Source: Bradyrhizobium sp. ARR65 (GTDB taxonomy: Bacteria; Pseudomonadota; Alphaproteobacteria; Rhizobiales; Xanthobacteraceae). Taken from it: a DNA stretch of 64,000 nucleotides. Within the stretch, counting starts at the first letter, position 1, and each line of letters starts with the position of its first letter. The translations under genes were made by a program, and so were the position numbers. The stretch is from NCBI RefSeq assembly GCF_000472385.1, contig NZ_AWZU01000027.1:41018-105017 (forward strand), given 5' to 3'. This document shows, one piece after another, positions 8,757 through 16,214 of this stretch. Below the pieces are notes generated by a model. That model was not told the DNA's origin and made no database searches. It was given only the letters and a program-made list of their open reading frames with translations.

Positions 8757-9383
8757 ATGGACTTCAGGGGACAGGCAAAGGGACTGGCGTTGATCGCCGT
8801 CCTGCTCTCCATCGGCGCGAAAGCTCATGCGGGCGACGAGCGCGTGCTCTACGCGAGCCTGGGTGACACGACGCGCGCACCGATTGGTTGGGTCGAGTTC
8901 TGCGCGGAGAATCCGGGCGAATGCCAGAGCGGCCAGAGCGAGCCGCGCGACATCGTGTTGTCGCAGGCGGCCTGGCGCGATCTGCTGAAGGTCAACCGCT
9001 GGGTCAACGAGACCGTCAAGCCGATGACCGACATGGAGCATTGGGGCGTGATCGAGAAATGGTCGCTCCCGACCGACGGCTACGGTGATTGCGAGGATTA
9101 TGTGCTGCTCAAGCGCAAGATGCTGATCGACGCCGGCTGGCCGCGCCAAGCGCTACTCATCACGGTCGTGCGCGACAAGAAAGGCGAAGGTCACGCGGTG
9201 CTGACGGTGAAGACCGACAAGGGCGAGTTCATTCTCGACAATCAGAACGAGAACGTCGTGGCCTGGACCGAGACCGGCTACCGCTTCGTCAAGCGTCAGT
9301 CGCAGAGCGATCCGAACGTTTGGGTTTCGCTCGGCGATGGCCGTCCGGCGGTCGCGACCGCCAGCGCCCGGGACGGGCGCTGA
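8757..9383 (+). CDS. Transglutaminase-like cysteine peptidase, BTLCP family
   Basis: A 208-residue exported protein with a signal peptide at residues ~1-25 (cleavage after A-H-A). The bacterial transglutaminase-like cysteine peptidase family (PF06035, LapG-like) is marked by the Cys of G-D-C-E-D-Y (near 103), the His of G-E-G-H-A-V-L-T-V (near 138) and the Asp of I-L-D-N-Q (near 153). LapG-type members cut adhesin N-termini in the periplasm in response to c-di-GMP via LapD, but no lapD or adhesin gene is nearby here. The EAL and PilZ genes upstream are only a loose c-di-GMP link. The ATG at 8757 starts a complete signal peptide. Confidence 0.88.
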   Translation: MDFRGQAKGLALIAVLLSIGAKAHAGDERVLYASLGDTTRAPIGWVEFCAENPGECQSGQSEPRDIVLSQAAWRDLLKVNRWVNETVKPMTDMEHWGVIEKWSLPTDGYGDCEDYVLLKRKMLIDAGWPRQALLITVVRDKKGEGHAVLTVKTDKGEFILDNQNENVVAWTETGYRFVKRQSQSDPNVWVSLGDGRPAVATASARDGR

Positions 9384-9456
9384 GATCCACAAGGCTTAGG
9401 AGTTACGCGACCCGGTCACATCCCCACCCCTCCCCGTCCCAGACCGGTTCGCGCGC

Positions 9457-9482
9457 GGCCAGCTGTCCCCCAACAGCTGGCC
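9457..9482 (+). terminator. Perfect 10-bp hairpin downstream of the BTLCP gene
   Basis: A 10-bp perfect inverted repeat (9457-9466 with 9473-9482, six-base loop), 74 bases after the peptidase stop and followed by a CCCCTTT stretch. It is a likely transcription end or mRNA-stabilising hairpin, with only a short T-tract. The rest of 9384-9834 holds the repeat element at 9581-9664 and nothing else recognisable. Confidence 0.5.
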
Positions 9483-9580
9483 GCACCCCTTTGTGGCGCT
9501 GCGAGCCGCCGGCTGAAACCCTACAAAGCAAGAGCCCCTTGGCCCGGCCAGTTAAGACGAAATGATAGTTTTCGCGACTA

Positions 9581-9664
9581 GAGCGCGGTGAGATCAGGTT
9601 GAATCATCATCGCGCTCCAAGATTTTTGTTTGGGCATGATATTTTTGGAGAACCGGATCATGCT
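9581..9664 (+). repeat. Composite two-palindrome repeat, copy A
   Basis: The first palindrome is GAGCGCG (9581-9587) with CGCGCTC (9611-9617). The second half is bounded by GCATGAT (9634) and ATCATGC (9657-9663) with GAGAACCGG inside. The same two-part layout recurs in the same orientation at 11410-11493 and 16000-16118. It sits in an intergenic gap. Confidence 0.65.
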
Positions 9665-9834
9665 CAAAATGACTGAAATGCCAAGAAACGAAAAGACGAA
9701 AGAAAAATACGCTCGCCCGGCTGGCGTTCAGCGATCGCCAACCCGGCCCCTTCACACCCGACCGCACGCATTGCGGCGCAACAACCTGCAAATCCAACGG
9801 CTGCCCCTGCGAAGAAGGTTTCGCTGAACCCGCT

Positions 9835-10287
9835 TTAGCTATCGCTGTTGCTTTCAATTCGACGTTTCACCGTCTCGCAGGTCTTGCGGACATCCTCAGT
9901 GAAGATCGTGCAATCCTCGATGCGCTTGAAGATCTTCTTGGCTTCTTCCCGATAAGCCGCTGCCGTCTCGCGCATATAGGCGATGGCATTATGCACCTCG
10001 GCAGTCATCGCCTCGCACTTCTGCGCCGCGCTGATCAGCTCGGCGCCCATCGCCTCGATTTCCTTCGCGGCGGCCTCATAGTCGCGTACCACGGCCTCCG
10101 CACTGAGCGCGCCGACGCGCGGAACGCCGTCTTGGTGCTCGACATAGTCCGGCATGGAGTCAGTTTGAACGGACGGCGCGCGGACCGATGGCAGTGACGT
10201 CTGCCCTGGAAGTCCTGCCGTGACGTCGGATTCAAGTTTAGCCAAGTCTAAGGGAGTGACTCTGTGAACCTGCTCGCTGCTACTCAT
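9835..10287 (-). CDS. Hypothetical protein with a long coiled-coil region
   Basis: A 150-residue protein with no signal peptide or membrane segment. Residues ~68-140 are a charged, alanine-rich helix pattern likely to form a coiled coil, ending in E-T-V-K-R-R. The first 60 residues are low in structure, with P, S and T. No family is recognised. It stands alone between the repeat-bearing gap and a divergent membrane-anchored coiled-coil gene, which may or may not be related to it. Confidence 0.65.
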   Translation of the reverse strand: MSSSEQVHRVTPLDLAKLESDVTAGLPGQTSLPSVRAPSVQTDSMPDYVEHQDGVPRVGALSAEAVVRDYEAAAKEIEAMGAELISAAQKCEAMTAEVHNAIAYMRETAAAYREEAKKIFKRIEDCTIFTEDVRKTCETVKRRIESNSDS

Positions 10288-10333
10288 AGGTTAATCCTTC
10301 CGATACCCAGTGGAACAACCCAGCAGGAGGATA

Positions 10334-10454
10334 GTAACAAAATATCGGGAACTGTCACTTGACTGCAGGATTTCGGCCAGCCTGACCGATTACTTCGCTC
10401 GTGCTCCTCCCTTTCCGCCCGTTCGCCTAGGCCGGCGTTTTTGGTAACAAAATA
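10334..10454. other. Two direct copies of GTAACAAAATA in a divergent intergenic region
   Basis: The 11-base motif occurs at 10334-10344 and again at 10444-10454, exactly 110 bp apart, and both copies are followed by similar bases (TCGGGA, CCGTGA). They lie between two divergent genes (10287 minus, 10631 plus), where paired operator sites could sit. The rest of 10288-10630 shows nothing recognisable. Confidence 0.3.
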
Positions 10455-10630
10455 CCGTGAAAGGCCCGCTATTGCCGGCTGCCGTGACGGCCCAGCCTCG
10501 GTTTTGTCGGATTCCTTGCCGAAAGCTTAATTTGCGCCGGGAAACGCTCTCGAATCGCTTGGCTTGACGTGAGAACCACCGCTGGCGCGACATAGTCGGC
10601 AACGTTCAGTTCAATGGGGGCTTGCATCTC

Positions 10631-11134
10631 ATGATTGAACTCGCACGCGAAGACACAAGCCCAAACGTCACACGGATTGGCGCGCAGCCGATCGCGCTCG
10701 CGGCTGTAACGCTGATCGTCATCCTGGCCGGCGCCGCGGCGATGGCGCTCTGGCGCGCTTACGCCGGGACCTCCCCCGAAACCGACCGCGTCATGGCCGC
10801 CCGGCAGTTGCAGCAGGCCCACGCCGCGCAGGTTTCGCAGCAGTTGGTCGAGAAAACCAATGGGCTCGAGGTTACGCAGCAGGAATCGATCGACCAGTTG
10901 CAGGTTGTCCAGGATCAGCTCCAGCAGGTCCGCAAGCAACTCGCCGCCCAACAGGCCGATGCCAAGCGCCTCTCCGACCAGGTCGCCGGCCTGAGCGAGG
11001 CGGTGGACAGCCTTCGCCAGTCCTTTGCGAGCGCACAAACCGCTTCCGAGCCGTCTAACCCGCCGACGCCCCGCCACAGGGCCTCGCGCCGGGTCCATTC
11101 CGTGAGGACCGCAGCCGCCAAGCCCCGGAGCTGA
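10631..11134 (+). CDS. Membrane-anchored coiled-coil protein, unknown function
   Basis: A 167-residue protein. One hydrophobic segment at about residues 23-43 is followed by a long Gln-rich coiled coil (about 57-140, with Q-L-Q-Q-V-R-K-Q-L-type heptads) and a basic, proline-rich tail (R-H-R-A-S-R-R). The likely topology is a single N-terminal anchor with the coiled coil outside the cytoplasm. The ATG at 10631 is chosen over a TTG three codons earlier. No named family is recognised; it is typical of strain-group-specific envelope proteins. Confidence 0.65.
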   Translation: MIELAREDTSPNVTRIGAQPIALAAVTLIVILAGAAAMALWRAYAGTSPETDRVMAARQLQQAHAAQVSQQLVEKTNGLEVTQQESIDQLQVVQDQLQQVRKQLAAQQADAKRLSDQVAGLSEAVDSLRQSFASAQTASEPSNPPTPRHRASRRVHSVRTAAAKPRS

Positions 11135-11409
11135 GGCGCCGGGCCGCGCTTGGGTGCAATTTTTTGCACCCATTGTGAACCAGGTCACACTTTCCCGGGG
11201 TAATCCGGGGCATGATCCGATTACCGGAAGGCGTGAGCCGATTTCAATTTCCGGGGCTGGCAAGGTCGTCGGCGGCATACTGCGCCGGCGGCCTTGTTTA
11301 TTTTTGCCGGGGCCGCGCCTTTATTCCCGTCCGTTCGAGTTTTTTGTTCGCCAGCCTCGCAGGCTGGTGATTTGCGTTTCGGTCTCAATTACTCGTGAAT
11401 GCGCTGTCT

Positions 11410-11493
11410 GAGCGCGAGGGGATTGATCGCGCTCCTCAGTTTTGATCGCGCATGGTCCTTCCGGAAAACCGGCACCCGCCTTTCCGGATCATG
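11410..11493 (+). repeat. Composite two-palindrome repeat, copy B
   Basis: GAGCGCG (11410-11416) pairs with CGCGCTC (11428-11434). The second half starts at GCATGGTC (11450) and ends at GATCATG (11487-11493), with CCGGAAAACCGG inside. It ends 20 bp before the start codon of the dienelactone hydrolase gene, so its hairpin could sit in that gene's leader. The rest of 11135-11409 holds only short inverted repeats (for example GTAATC/GATTAC around 11201-11223 and CCAGCCT/AGGCTGG near 11352-11368). Confidence 0.65.
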
Positions 11494-11513
11494 TAGGCTT
11501 GAGGGACAAACCG

Positions 11514-12401
11514 ATGACTGCCAAGACCGCCACGACGTCCGACGTGATCGGACTGACCAAGCCCGCACCGTTCTCGCGCCGTGGCTTCATGACCGCCACC
11601 GCCGCTGTGGCCGCCGGGTATACGCTCGCCACCGGGCCCGTGCGGGCCGACGTCATCAGGACCGACACCAATGGCATGCAGGCGGGCGAGACCAAAATCA
11701 AGGTCGGCGACGGCGAAATGCCCGGCTATTTCGCGCGCCCCGCTGGCGTGAGCAACCCGCCGGTGATCCTGGTTGCGATGGAGATTTTCGGCCTGCACGA
11801 ATACATCAAGGACGTAACACGGCGTCTGGCCAAGCTCGGCGCGTTCGCCGTGGCGCCCGATTACTATTTTCGCAAGGGCGTCGATCTCACCAAGATCACC
11901 GATATCAAGGAGCTGCTGCCGATCGTGAACGCGAAGCCCGACGCGGAGCTGTTGTCCGACCTTGATGCGACGGTGGCTTGGGCGAACTCGCAGGGCGGCG
12001 ATACCACGCGGCTCGGCATTGTCGGCTTCTGCAGGGGTGGGCGGACCGTGTGGGAATATGCCGCGCATAACGGCGGGCTGAAGGCCGGGGTTGCCTTTTA
12101 CGGTCCGCCGGTCGATCCGCCCAATCCGGTCTGGCCGAAGAGCCCGACCCAGCTCGCGGCCGACATGAAGGCGCCGGTGCTCGGGCTCTATGGCGAAGCC
12201 GATACCGGGATTCCGGTCTCCCAGGTGGAGGCGCTGAAGGCGGCTCTGGCGGCAAACCACAAGACCGCCGAGTTCAAGATCTATCCGGGCGCGCCGCACG
12301 GCTTCCACGCCGATTACCGTGCGAGCTACCGCAAGGAAGCGGCGGAGGATGCCTGGAATCAGATGCAGGCCTGGTTCAAGAAACACAACGTGCTGAGCTA
12401 A
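11514..12401 (+). CDS. Dienelactone hydrolase family protein with Tat signal
   Basis: A 295-residue alpha/beta hydrolase. The N-terminus has a twin-arginine motif S-R-R-G-F-M (near residue 24) followed by a hydrophobic stretch and A-x-A-type site (G-P-V-R-A-D), which predicts Tat export. The DLH triad is visible: the nucleophile Cys of G-F-C-R-G-G (near 171), Asp of E-A-D-T-G (near 232) and His of A-P-H-G-F (near 263). Family members hydrolyse dienelactone or other small lactones and esters. The export signal argues against a role in cytosolic chlorocatechol breakdown. The ATG at 11514 has GAGGGA 12 bases upstream. It is monocistronic. Confidence 0.88.
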   Translation: MTAKTATTSDVIGLTKPAPFSRRGFMTATAAVAAGYTLATGPVRADVIRTDTNGMQAGETKIKVGDGEMPGYFARPAGVSNPPVILVAMEIFGLHEYIKDVTRRLAKLGAFAVAPDYYFRKGVDLTKITDIKELLPIVNAKPDAELLSDLDATVAWANSQGGDTTRLGIVGFCRGGRTVWEYAAHNGGLKAGVAFYGPPVDPPNPVWPKSPTQLAADMKAPVLGLYGEADTGIPVSQVEALKAALAANHKTAEFKIYPGAPHGFHADYRASYRKEAAEDAWNQMQAWFKKHNVLS

Positions 12402-12452
12402 GCCTCGGCCGATTGGCGAGCGGCGACACATGCCGCTCGCGCGAAGTCGTAA

Positions 12453-12539
12453 ATGGGTAGAGGGTAGCGAGACCCATCCTGCTTGACCACTCGTGCTTGA
12501 GCAATTGTGTGGTGGGTTTCGCTTGCGCTCAACCCATCC
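12453..12539. repeat. Tandem hairpins of an ATGGGT/ACCCAT-type intergenic repeat
   Basis: ATGGGT (12453-12458) pairs with ACCCAT (12472-12477), and GGTGGGTT (12511-12518) pairs with AACCCATCC (12531-12539). Both hairpins share the GGGTTTCGC...GCTCAACCC theme common between genes in Bradyrhizobium (a recollection, not a search). They lie between two genes that end facing each other, so they may serve as a two-way terminator. Confidence 0.5.
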
Positions 12540-12575
12540 ACCCGATTTACACGTTCGCTCTGTTCGGAAGAACAA

Positions 12576-12974
12576 TTACTCGCACACCTGGACGGTGCGG
12601 TAGCGCCAACCGTGGCGCGTATGGATACGGTGCCGGACGATGTAGCAGCCGGCGGAGTAATCGCCGTAGCCGACATAGGGGTCATCGTAATAGGGATAGC
12701 CATAGTAATAGGGCCCGTAGAAACCGAGCCCCAACGCTAGTCCGGACCCAAAGCCAAAACCATGGTGGTGAAAGCCGCCGCCATGGACGCCTCCGTGGAA
12801 GCCGCCACCGTGGAAGCCGCCAAAGCCGCCATGAAAACCGCCACCGTGGAAGCCGCCGCCAAAGCCACCATGCCCGCCGAACCCGCCGCGCGCCAAAGCG
12901 GCGTCAGGCGCAACGACGGCCATCGAAGCCGTCGCCAACAAGGCGATCATGGTTTTACGCAACATACTCATCAT
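12576..12974 (-). CDS. Exported glycine/histidine-rich protein
   Basis: A 132-residue protein with an N-terminal signal peptide (about residues 1-29). It is followed by ~45 residues built from G-G-F-H-G-G-type repeats with ten or more histidines, a Gly/Tyr-rich part with Y-Y-Y-G-Y-P-Y-Y, and a C-terminal section holding two cysteines (S-A-G-C-Y and V-Q-V-C-E). The histidine repeats suggest metal binding in the periplasm or envelope, but this is an inference from composition. A clear AGGAGA lies upstream of the start. The low-complexity middle makes homology hard to judge. Confidence 0.7.
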   Translation of the reverse strand: MMSMLRKTMIALLATASMAVVAPDAALARGGFGGHGGFGGGFHGGGFHGGFGGFHGGGFHGGVHGGGFHHHGFGFGSGLALGLGFYGPYYYGYPYYDDPYVGYGDYSAGCYIVRHRIHTRHGWRYRTVQVCE

Positions 12975-13094
12975 TCATTCTCCTGCCTCGTCGAAAGCCG
13001 CATATGCGGCACGACGTGACGGCAAGATATCTATGATGAGCATTACAAGCCCAGCTTGACGTTGCTCAATTCTCGGCGAGCAAAGGGAAAGCCG

Positions 13095-13466
13095 TCAGCA
13101 GCCGCGGCAAATGCCTTTCACCTTGCGATCGACGGATTGATTTTGCGAATCGATCGCCGAGTCATATTGCGTGTCGGGAGCGGTCCCGCTGCTGCCGGGA
13201 GCAGCCGATCCTGTCGAGCCTGTGGTCGCGCCTGCCCTCGCATTCGGGGCGCCACCCGATGACTGCGCGGTGCCGACGGCGTTGGGACTTCCTGTCGACG
13301 GACCAGTGGCTGCGCCGGCCGCTCCTGTCGCGCCGCCTCCGGCGCTACCAGCACCTCCGCCTCCGCCGCCACCACCGCCCTGCGCCAAAGCGGAATTGCA
13401 GCCGGCGAGAATTGCGATCGCAAGCATCGATGCCAAGCGGATCGACCAGGCGTTTGATCGGGTCAT
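13095..13466 (-). CDS. Putative lipoprotein, Gly/Ala/Ser/Thr-rich
   Basis: A 123-residue protein with a lipoprotein signal: hydrophobic residues ~8-20 ending in the lipobox L-A-G-C (Cys near 22). The mature part is low complexity (a run of nine glycines, then A/G/S/T-rich), with D-S-Q-N-Q-S-V-D-R-K-V-K-G-I-C-R-G-C at the end. AGGAGAG stands just upstream of the ATG at 13466. The likely role is a surface or periplasmic lipid-anchored spacer protein. There is no named family. Confidence 0.65.
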   Translation of the reverse strand: MTRSNAWSIRLASMLAIAILAGCNSALAQGGGGGGGGGAGSAGGGATGAAGAATGPSTGSPNAVGTAQSSGGAPNARAGATTGSTGSAAPGSSGTAPDTQYDSAIDSQNQSVDRKVKGICRGC

Positions 13467-13651
13467 GGGCCTCTCCTTTTCTTGCCCCAACAGCGCACCG
13501 CGCCCGCGGTTCCTGTAGGCGTCGCCGACACGGGAATCCGAGGTCAGCGCACCGTCGCTCGAGAAAGGGAAGGCCGCTTGACCCGGCCGATCGTTCCTGT
13601 TCGCCTTGCCTGGGCGCCGATCAGCGCCGGCGTCCACAGAGATGGCTCACT

Positions 13652-13825
13652 ATGCGTAAATTGATCGAGTTCGATGAGGATACCTACGACAAGCTCAAGC
13701 AATTGGCACGGGACCGCATGGGAACGCTGCAGGAGCTGGCGGACGAGGCGTTCGCCGACCTGCTTAAGAAGCACGGCGTTCCGGTCGATCTGAAAGATGC
13801 CTTGCGCAAGAGCGCTCGCCTGTAG
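13652..13825 (+). CDS. Small ribbon-helix-helix-like protein (57 aa)
   Basis: A 57-residue protein whose pattern (basic start, beta-strand L-I-E-F-D-E-D-T, then helices Y-D-K-L-K-Q-L-A-R and T-L-Q-E-L-A-D-E-A-F-A-D-L-L) resembles CopG/Arc-type ribbon-helix-helix DNA-binding proteins. Such proteins are often antitoxins, but no toxin-like partner is next to it, so a solitary regulator is more likely. The downstream gene is on the other strand. The start is set at the ATG that begins the recognisable strand. Confidence 0.6.
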   Translation: MRKLIEFDEDTYDKLKQLARDRMGTLQELADEAFADLLKKHGVPVDLKDALRKSARL

Positions 13826-13893
13826 GAGCCGCCGGCAAAGTCCGGCGCGCGCGCGAAGAGCACAGCCAAGAAGAGAGCGCGCGGAGCCAGCGG

Positions 13894-14424
13894 CTAGCCG
13901 ATACGCTTCAAGCCCTTCTTGAACCGCGGACCGTTGGCGACATAGAAGCGTGCCGCGCTTCCCATGCGCTCGACCTGCGCGGGATCCAGTGTCCTGATCA
14001 CGCGCGCGGGCGCGCCGATGATCAGCGAATGTTCGGGAAACTCCTTTCCCTCGGTGATGACCGCGCCGGCGCCGACGATGCTGCCGCGGCGGATCTTCGC
14101 GCCGTTCATCACGGTTGAGCCCATCCCGATCAGCGCGCCGTCTTCCAGCGTACAGCCGTGCAGAATGACATTGTGGCCGACGGTACAGTTCTTTCCGATG
14201 GTGAGCGGAAAGCCGAGATCGGTATGGCAGGTCGAATTGTCCTGTACATTCGAGCCCTCACCGATCTCGATCCATTCATTGTCGCCGCGCAGCACCGCGC
14301 CGAACCAGACGCTGGCGCCCTTGTGCAGACGCACCTTGCCGATCACCGTTGCGGTTTCCGCAATGAAGTAATCGCCGTCGGCAGGAAGGTCGGGCGCCTG
14401 CCCGTCCAGCTCGTAAATCGCCAT
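13894..14424 (-). CDS. Gamma carbonic anhydrase family protein (YrdA/CaiE type)
   Basis: A 176-residue left-handed beta-helix protein with hexapeptide repeats through residues ~25-150. Three histidine positions typical of the metal site are visible: C-H-T-D (near 72), V-G-H-N-V (near 89) and L-H-G-C (near 94). The C-terminal G-A-P-A-R-V-I-R and F-Y-V-A-N-G match the YrdA-like branch. Family members bind zinc or iron and some hydrate CO2, while many are of unproven activity. AAGGAG lies upstream of the ATG at 14424. A small membrane-protein gene follows upstream on the same strand. Confidence 0.88.
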   Translation of the reverse strand: MAIYELDGQAPDLPADGDYFIAETATVIGKVRLHKGASVWFGAVLRGDNEWIEIGEGSNVQDNSTCHTDLGFPLTIGKNCTVGHNVILHGCTLEDGALIGMGSTVMNGAKIRRGSIVGAGAVITEGKEFPEHSLIIGAPARVIRTLDPAQVERMGSAARFYVANGPRFKKGLKRIG

Positions 14425-14503
14425 GAAGTTCTCCTTCTGCTGCGGAGAACTTGGCAAAAGCAAAGCGCGCTTTCAAGCGCGCCCCGCGCGGGCGCGGGCT
14501 GAC

Positions 14504-14833
14504 TTAAGCGAGCACGCCGGCGGCGCGCAGCGTCATCAGGAAAAAGGTTCCGGACATCATGCTCCAGAACCCGGCAATTACGGTCGCCATCATCACGAAT
14601 TCAAAGCGGCGCCGCTCGACCTGAATACCCAGCAGCGTGTTGCGCATGATGATGAAGGGCGCCGCAAAGACCAGGAACGGCACGGCGGCAAAGCGCCTCG
14701 GGGTGACCCCCTCCTGCAGCAGCCCAAAGCCGGCAGGCCGCTCCGTCATAAGCTGATATCCGCTGGTCAAGGCGCCCGCCAATGCAAAACCGATGCAAAC
14801 GGCGAACAGGGAATTCAACGCTTCCGGCGACAT
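14504..14833 (-). CDS. Small integral membrane protein, unknown function
   Basis: A 109-residue protein with three to four hydrophobic segments (about residues 5-25, 45-65, 75-105) and a basic loop V-E-R-R-R-F-E. I do not recognise a named domain with confidence. The ATG at 14833 is preferred over one nine codons upstream because it starts just before the first membrane helix. It lies 79 bp upstream of the carbonic anhydrase gene on the same strand and may be co-transcribed with it. Confidence 0.6.
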   Translation of the reverse strand: MSPEALNSLFAVCIGFALAGALTSGYQLMTERPAGFGLLQEGVTPRRFAAVPFLVFAAPFIIMRNTLLGIQVERRRFEFVMMATVIAGFWSMMSGTFFLMTLRAAGVLA

Positions 14834-15030
14834 CGAACACTCATCCGCAACACAAACCACCCCGCCAACCAGCCTTCGCAGAATTGGCGCGGCGACGCTA
14901 CATCATCCTTAAGAAAAGGTTAACACCGAAAGCCGCGGCTGCATGGCCCCTCTCCGCGCAAGCCTCTCGGAAATCGCAATCGCGTGGCATAGTCGCCGCG
15001 CTGATTCGTTTCCTTCGCGATGTCTCGTTC

Positions 15031-15762
15031 ATGGCTGTGTTTCCGGTAGTTCTCTCCAGCGCACGCGATTGGCGCAAGAGCGGGCATCTGCTTCCCATCA
15101 TCTCGGGTCTTGCAATCGCGGCCGCCGCGGTTGCGCTGGTGGTCTATCTGTTGTGGCCGACCTGGCGAACGGAAAACGCCGGTGATCCCACACGACTGCC
15201 GGTCAGTGTTGGCGGCACGCTGTTCAACGTTCCAACCGCTGCTATCAGGATAAAAATCCAGCGACACACCGGGCCACAGGAGCGCGTCGACCTCAGCTTC
15301 GCCTTCCCTTCCCTCGAGCCGCCCGCGCCCAAGCACGTGACCGCTGAAATGGTGGAAAACGCGATGCCGCCGATCGACCGGATCTTTGTGTCGATAGCGG
15401 CCCATCACGATGCGCTTTCGCCCGACGCAAGGGCGAGCACGATCTATCCGCGCTATCTCGCGGAGACGACCACGGCGCTCGAGAATGGCTTGACGATGCG
15501 CGCGTTCCGCGACGGCACGCCCTACAGCGGCGAGGATCTGTTCTCCGCCGATGCGCCAAGTCTCACTGCACCAAGTCTCACTGCACCAAGTCTCACTGCG
15601 CGCTGCACCCGAGACGCCTCGACGCCCGGCATGTGCTTGAGCGAGCGCCGCGTCGGCGGCGCCGACCTCATCTTTCGCTTCCCGCGAAGCTGGCTCGCGC
15701 AGTGGCCCGATGTGGCGGAAGCGATGGACCGCCTGACCGTGCAACTGCACGGCGCGGGATAG
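15031..15762 (+). CDS. Hypothetical membrane-anchored protein with an internal A-P-S-L-T triple repeat
   Basis: A 243-residue protein. One membrane segment at about residues 20-42 (A-I-A-A-A-A-V-A-L-V-V-Y-L-L) follows a short cytoplasmic start. The remainder is predicted to lie outside, with a V-S-V-G-G-T-L-F-N-V-P start. Residues ~175-189 are three tandem A-P-S-L-T units encoded by an exact in-frame 15-bp repeat. Two cysteines (R-C-T-R and M-C-L-S) could form a disulfide after the repeat. The family is not recognised. The ATG at 15031 is the first that leads into the membrane segment. Confidence 0.65.
   Translation: MAVFPVVLSSARDWRKSGHLLPIISGLAIAAAAVALVVYLLWPTWRTENAGDPTRLPVSVGGTLFNVPTAAIRIKIQRHTGPQERVDLSFAFPSLEPPAPKHVTAEMVENAMPPIDRIFVSIAAHHDALSPDARASTIYPRYLAETTTALENGLTMRAFRDGTPYSGEDLFSADAPSLTAPSLTAPSLTARCTRDASTPGMCLSERRVGGADLIFRFPRSWLAQWPDVAEAMDRLTVQLHGAG
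15553..15597 (+). repeat. Three tandem copies of a 15-bp in-frame repeat
   Basis: The unit GCACCAAGTCTCACT occurs at 15553-15567 (one base differs), 15568-15582 and 15583-15597 inside the gene at 15031-15762. Copy number could change by slippage without breaking the frame. Confidence 0.9.
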
Positions 15763-15765
15763 CGC

Positions 15766-15978
15766 CTATTCGACGAGATCGTCCTCGAGGATGGCCATCT
15801 GGAATTGAAAGGACCGGTCGTCATCCTCGTCATCGACAAAAAGAACGCCGATGAACTCCTCGCCGATATAGACCTCGGCGGAATCGTCCTTCTTCGGCCG
15901 CGGCACCACGCGTATCTTGGGATTGCCGAACACGCGCTTGAGATAGGCGTCTAGCTTCCTGACTTCTTGAACGTCCAC
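15766..15978 (-). CDS. DUF3126 family protein
   Basis: A 70-residue protein whose sequence (D-V-Q-E-V-R-K-L-D-A-Y-L-K-R-V-F-G, then R-V-V-P-R-P-K-K and Y-I-G-E-E-F-I-G-V) matches the small alphaproteobacterial DUF3126 family of unknown role. A GTG start at 15978 is chosen because it gives the usual family length. A longer reading from 16083 would start inside the repeat element. It converges with the preceding gene, three bases apart. Confidence 0.8.
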   Translation of the reverse strand: MDVQEVRKLDAYLKRVFGNPKIRVVPRPKKDDSAEVYIGEEFIGVLFVDDEDDDRSFQFQMAILEDDLVE

Positions 15979-15999
15979 GGCAGTCTCCAATCGGATCTC

Positions 16000-16118
16000 G
16001 AGCGAGATGACTTTCGACCGAAAGTCATCTCGCTCTTCTTTTGTTGTCGGAGCATGATCTCTCTTCGGAAAACCGGTACCCACTTTGCGCTAGCGCGGCC
16101 CTCCGGGTCCGGATCATG
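16000..16118 (+). repeat. Composite two-palindrome repeat, copy C
   Basis: A perfect 17-bp inverted repeat with a two-base loop (16000-16016 with 16019-16035) is followed by TTCTTTTG. A second part runs from GCATGATC (16053) to GATCATG (16112-16118), with CGGAAAACCGGTACCCACTT inside and an extra GC-rich insert before the end. It is the longest of the three copies. It sits upstream of the DUF3126 start and downstream of cysE, where the first hairpin could also act as a terminator. Confidence 0.7.
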
Positions 16119-16214
16119 CCCATGAATTTCCGGGGAGGTTTTAGGACGGGACAAAGCGGACCGCCAGCGTTATCCGGCAGAAAAGATATGCCGGAGACCA
16201 CTTGCAAACACCCT

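Noticed and set aside
12762..12900. Tandem DNA repeat array or CRISPR
   Set aside because: The repeated look comes from Gly/His codons of the exported protein gene. Units vary in length and there are no spacers. No CRISPR array was seen anywhere in the window.
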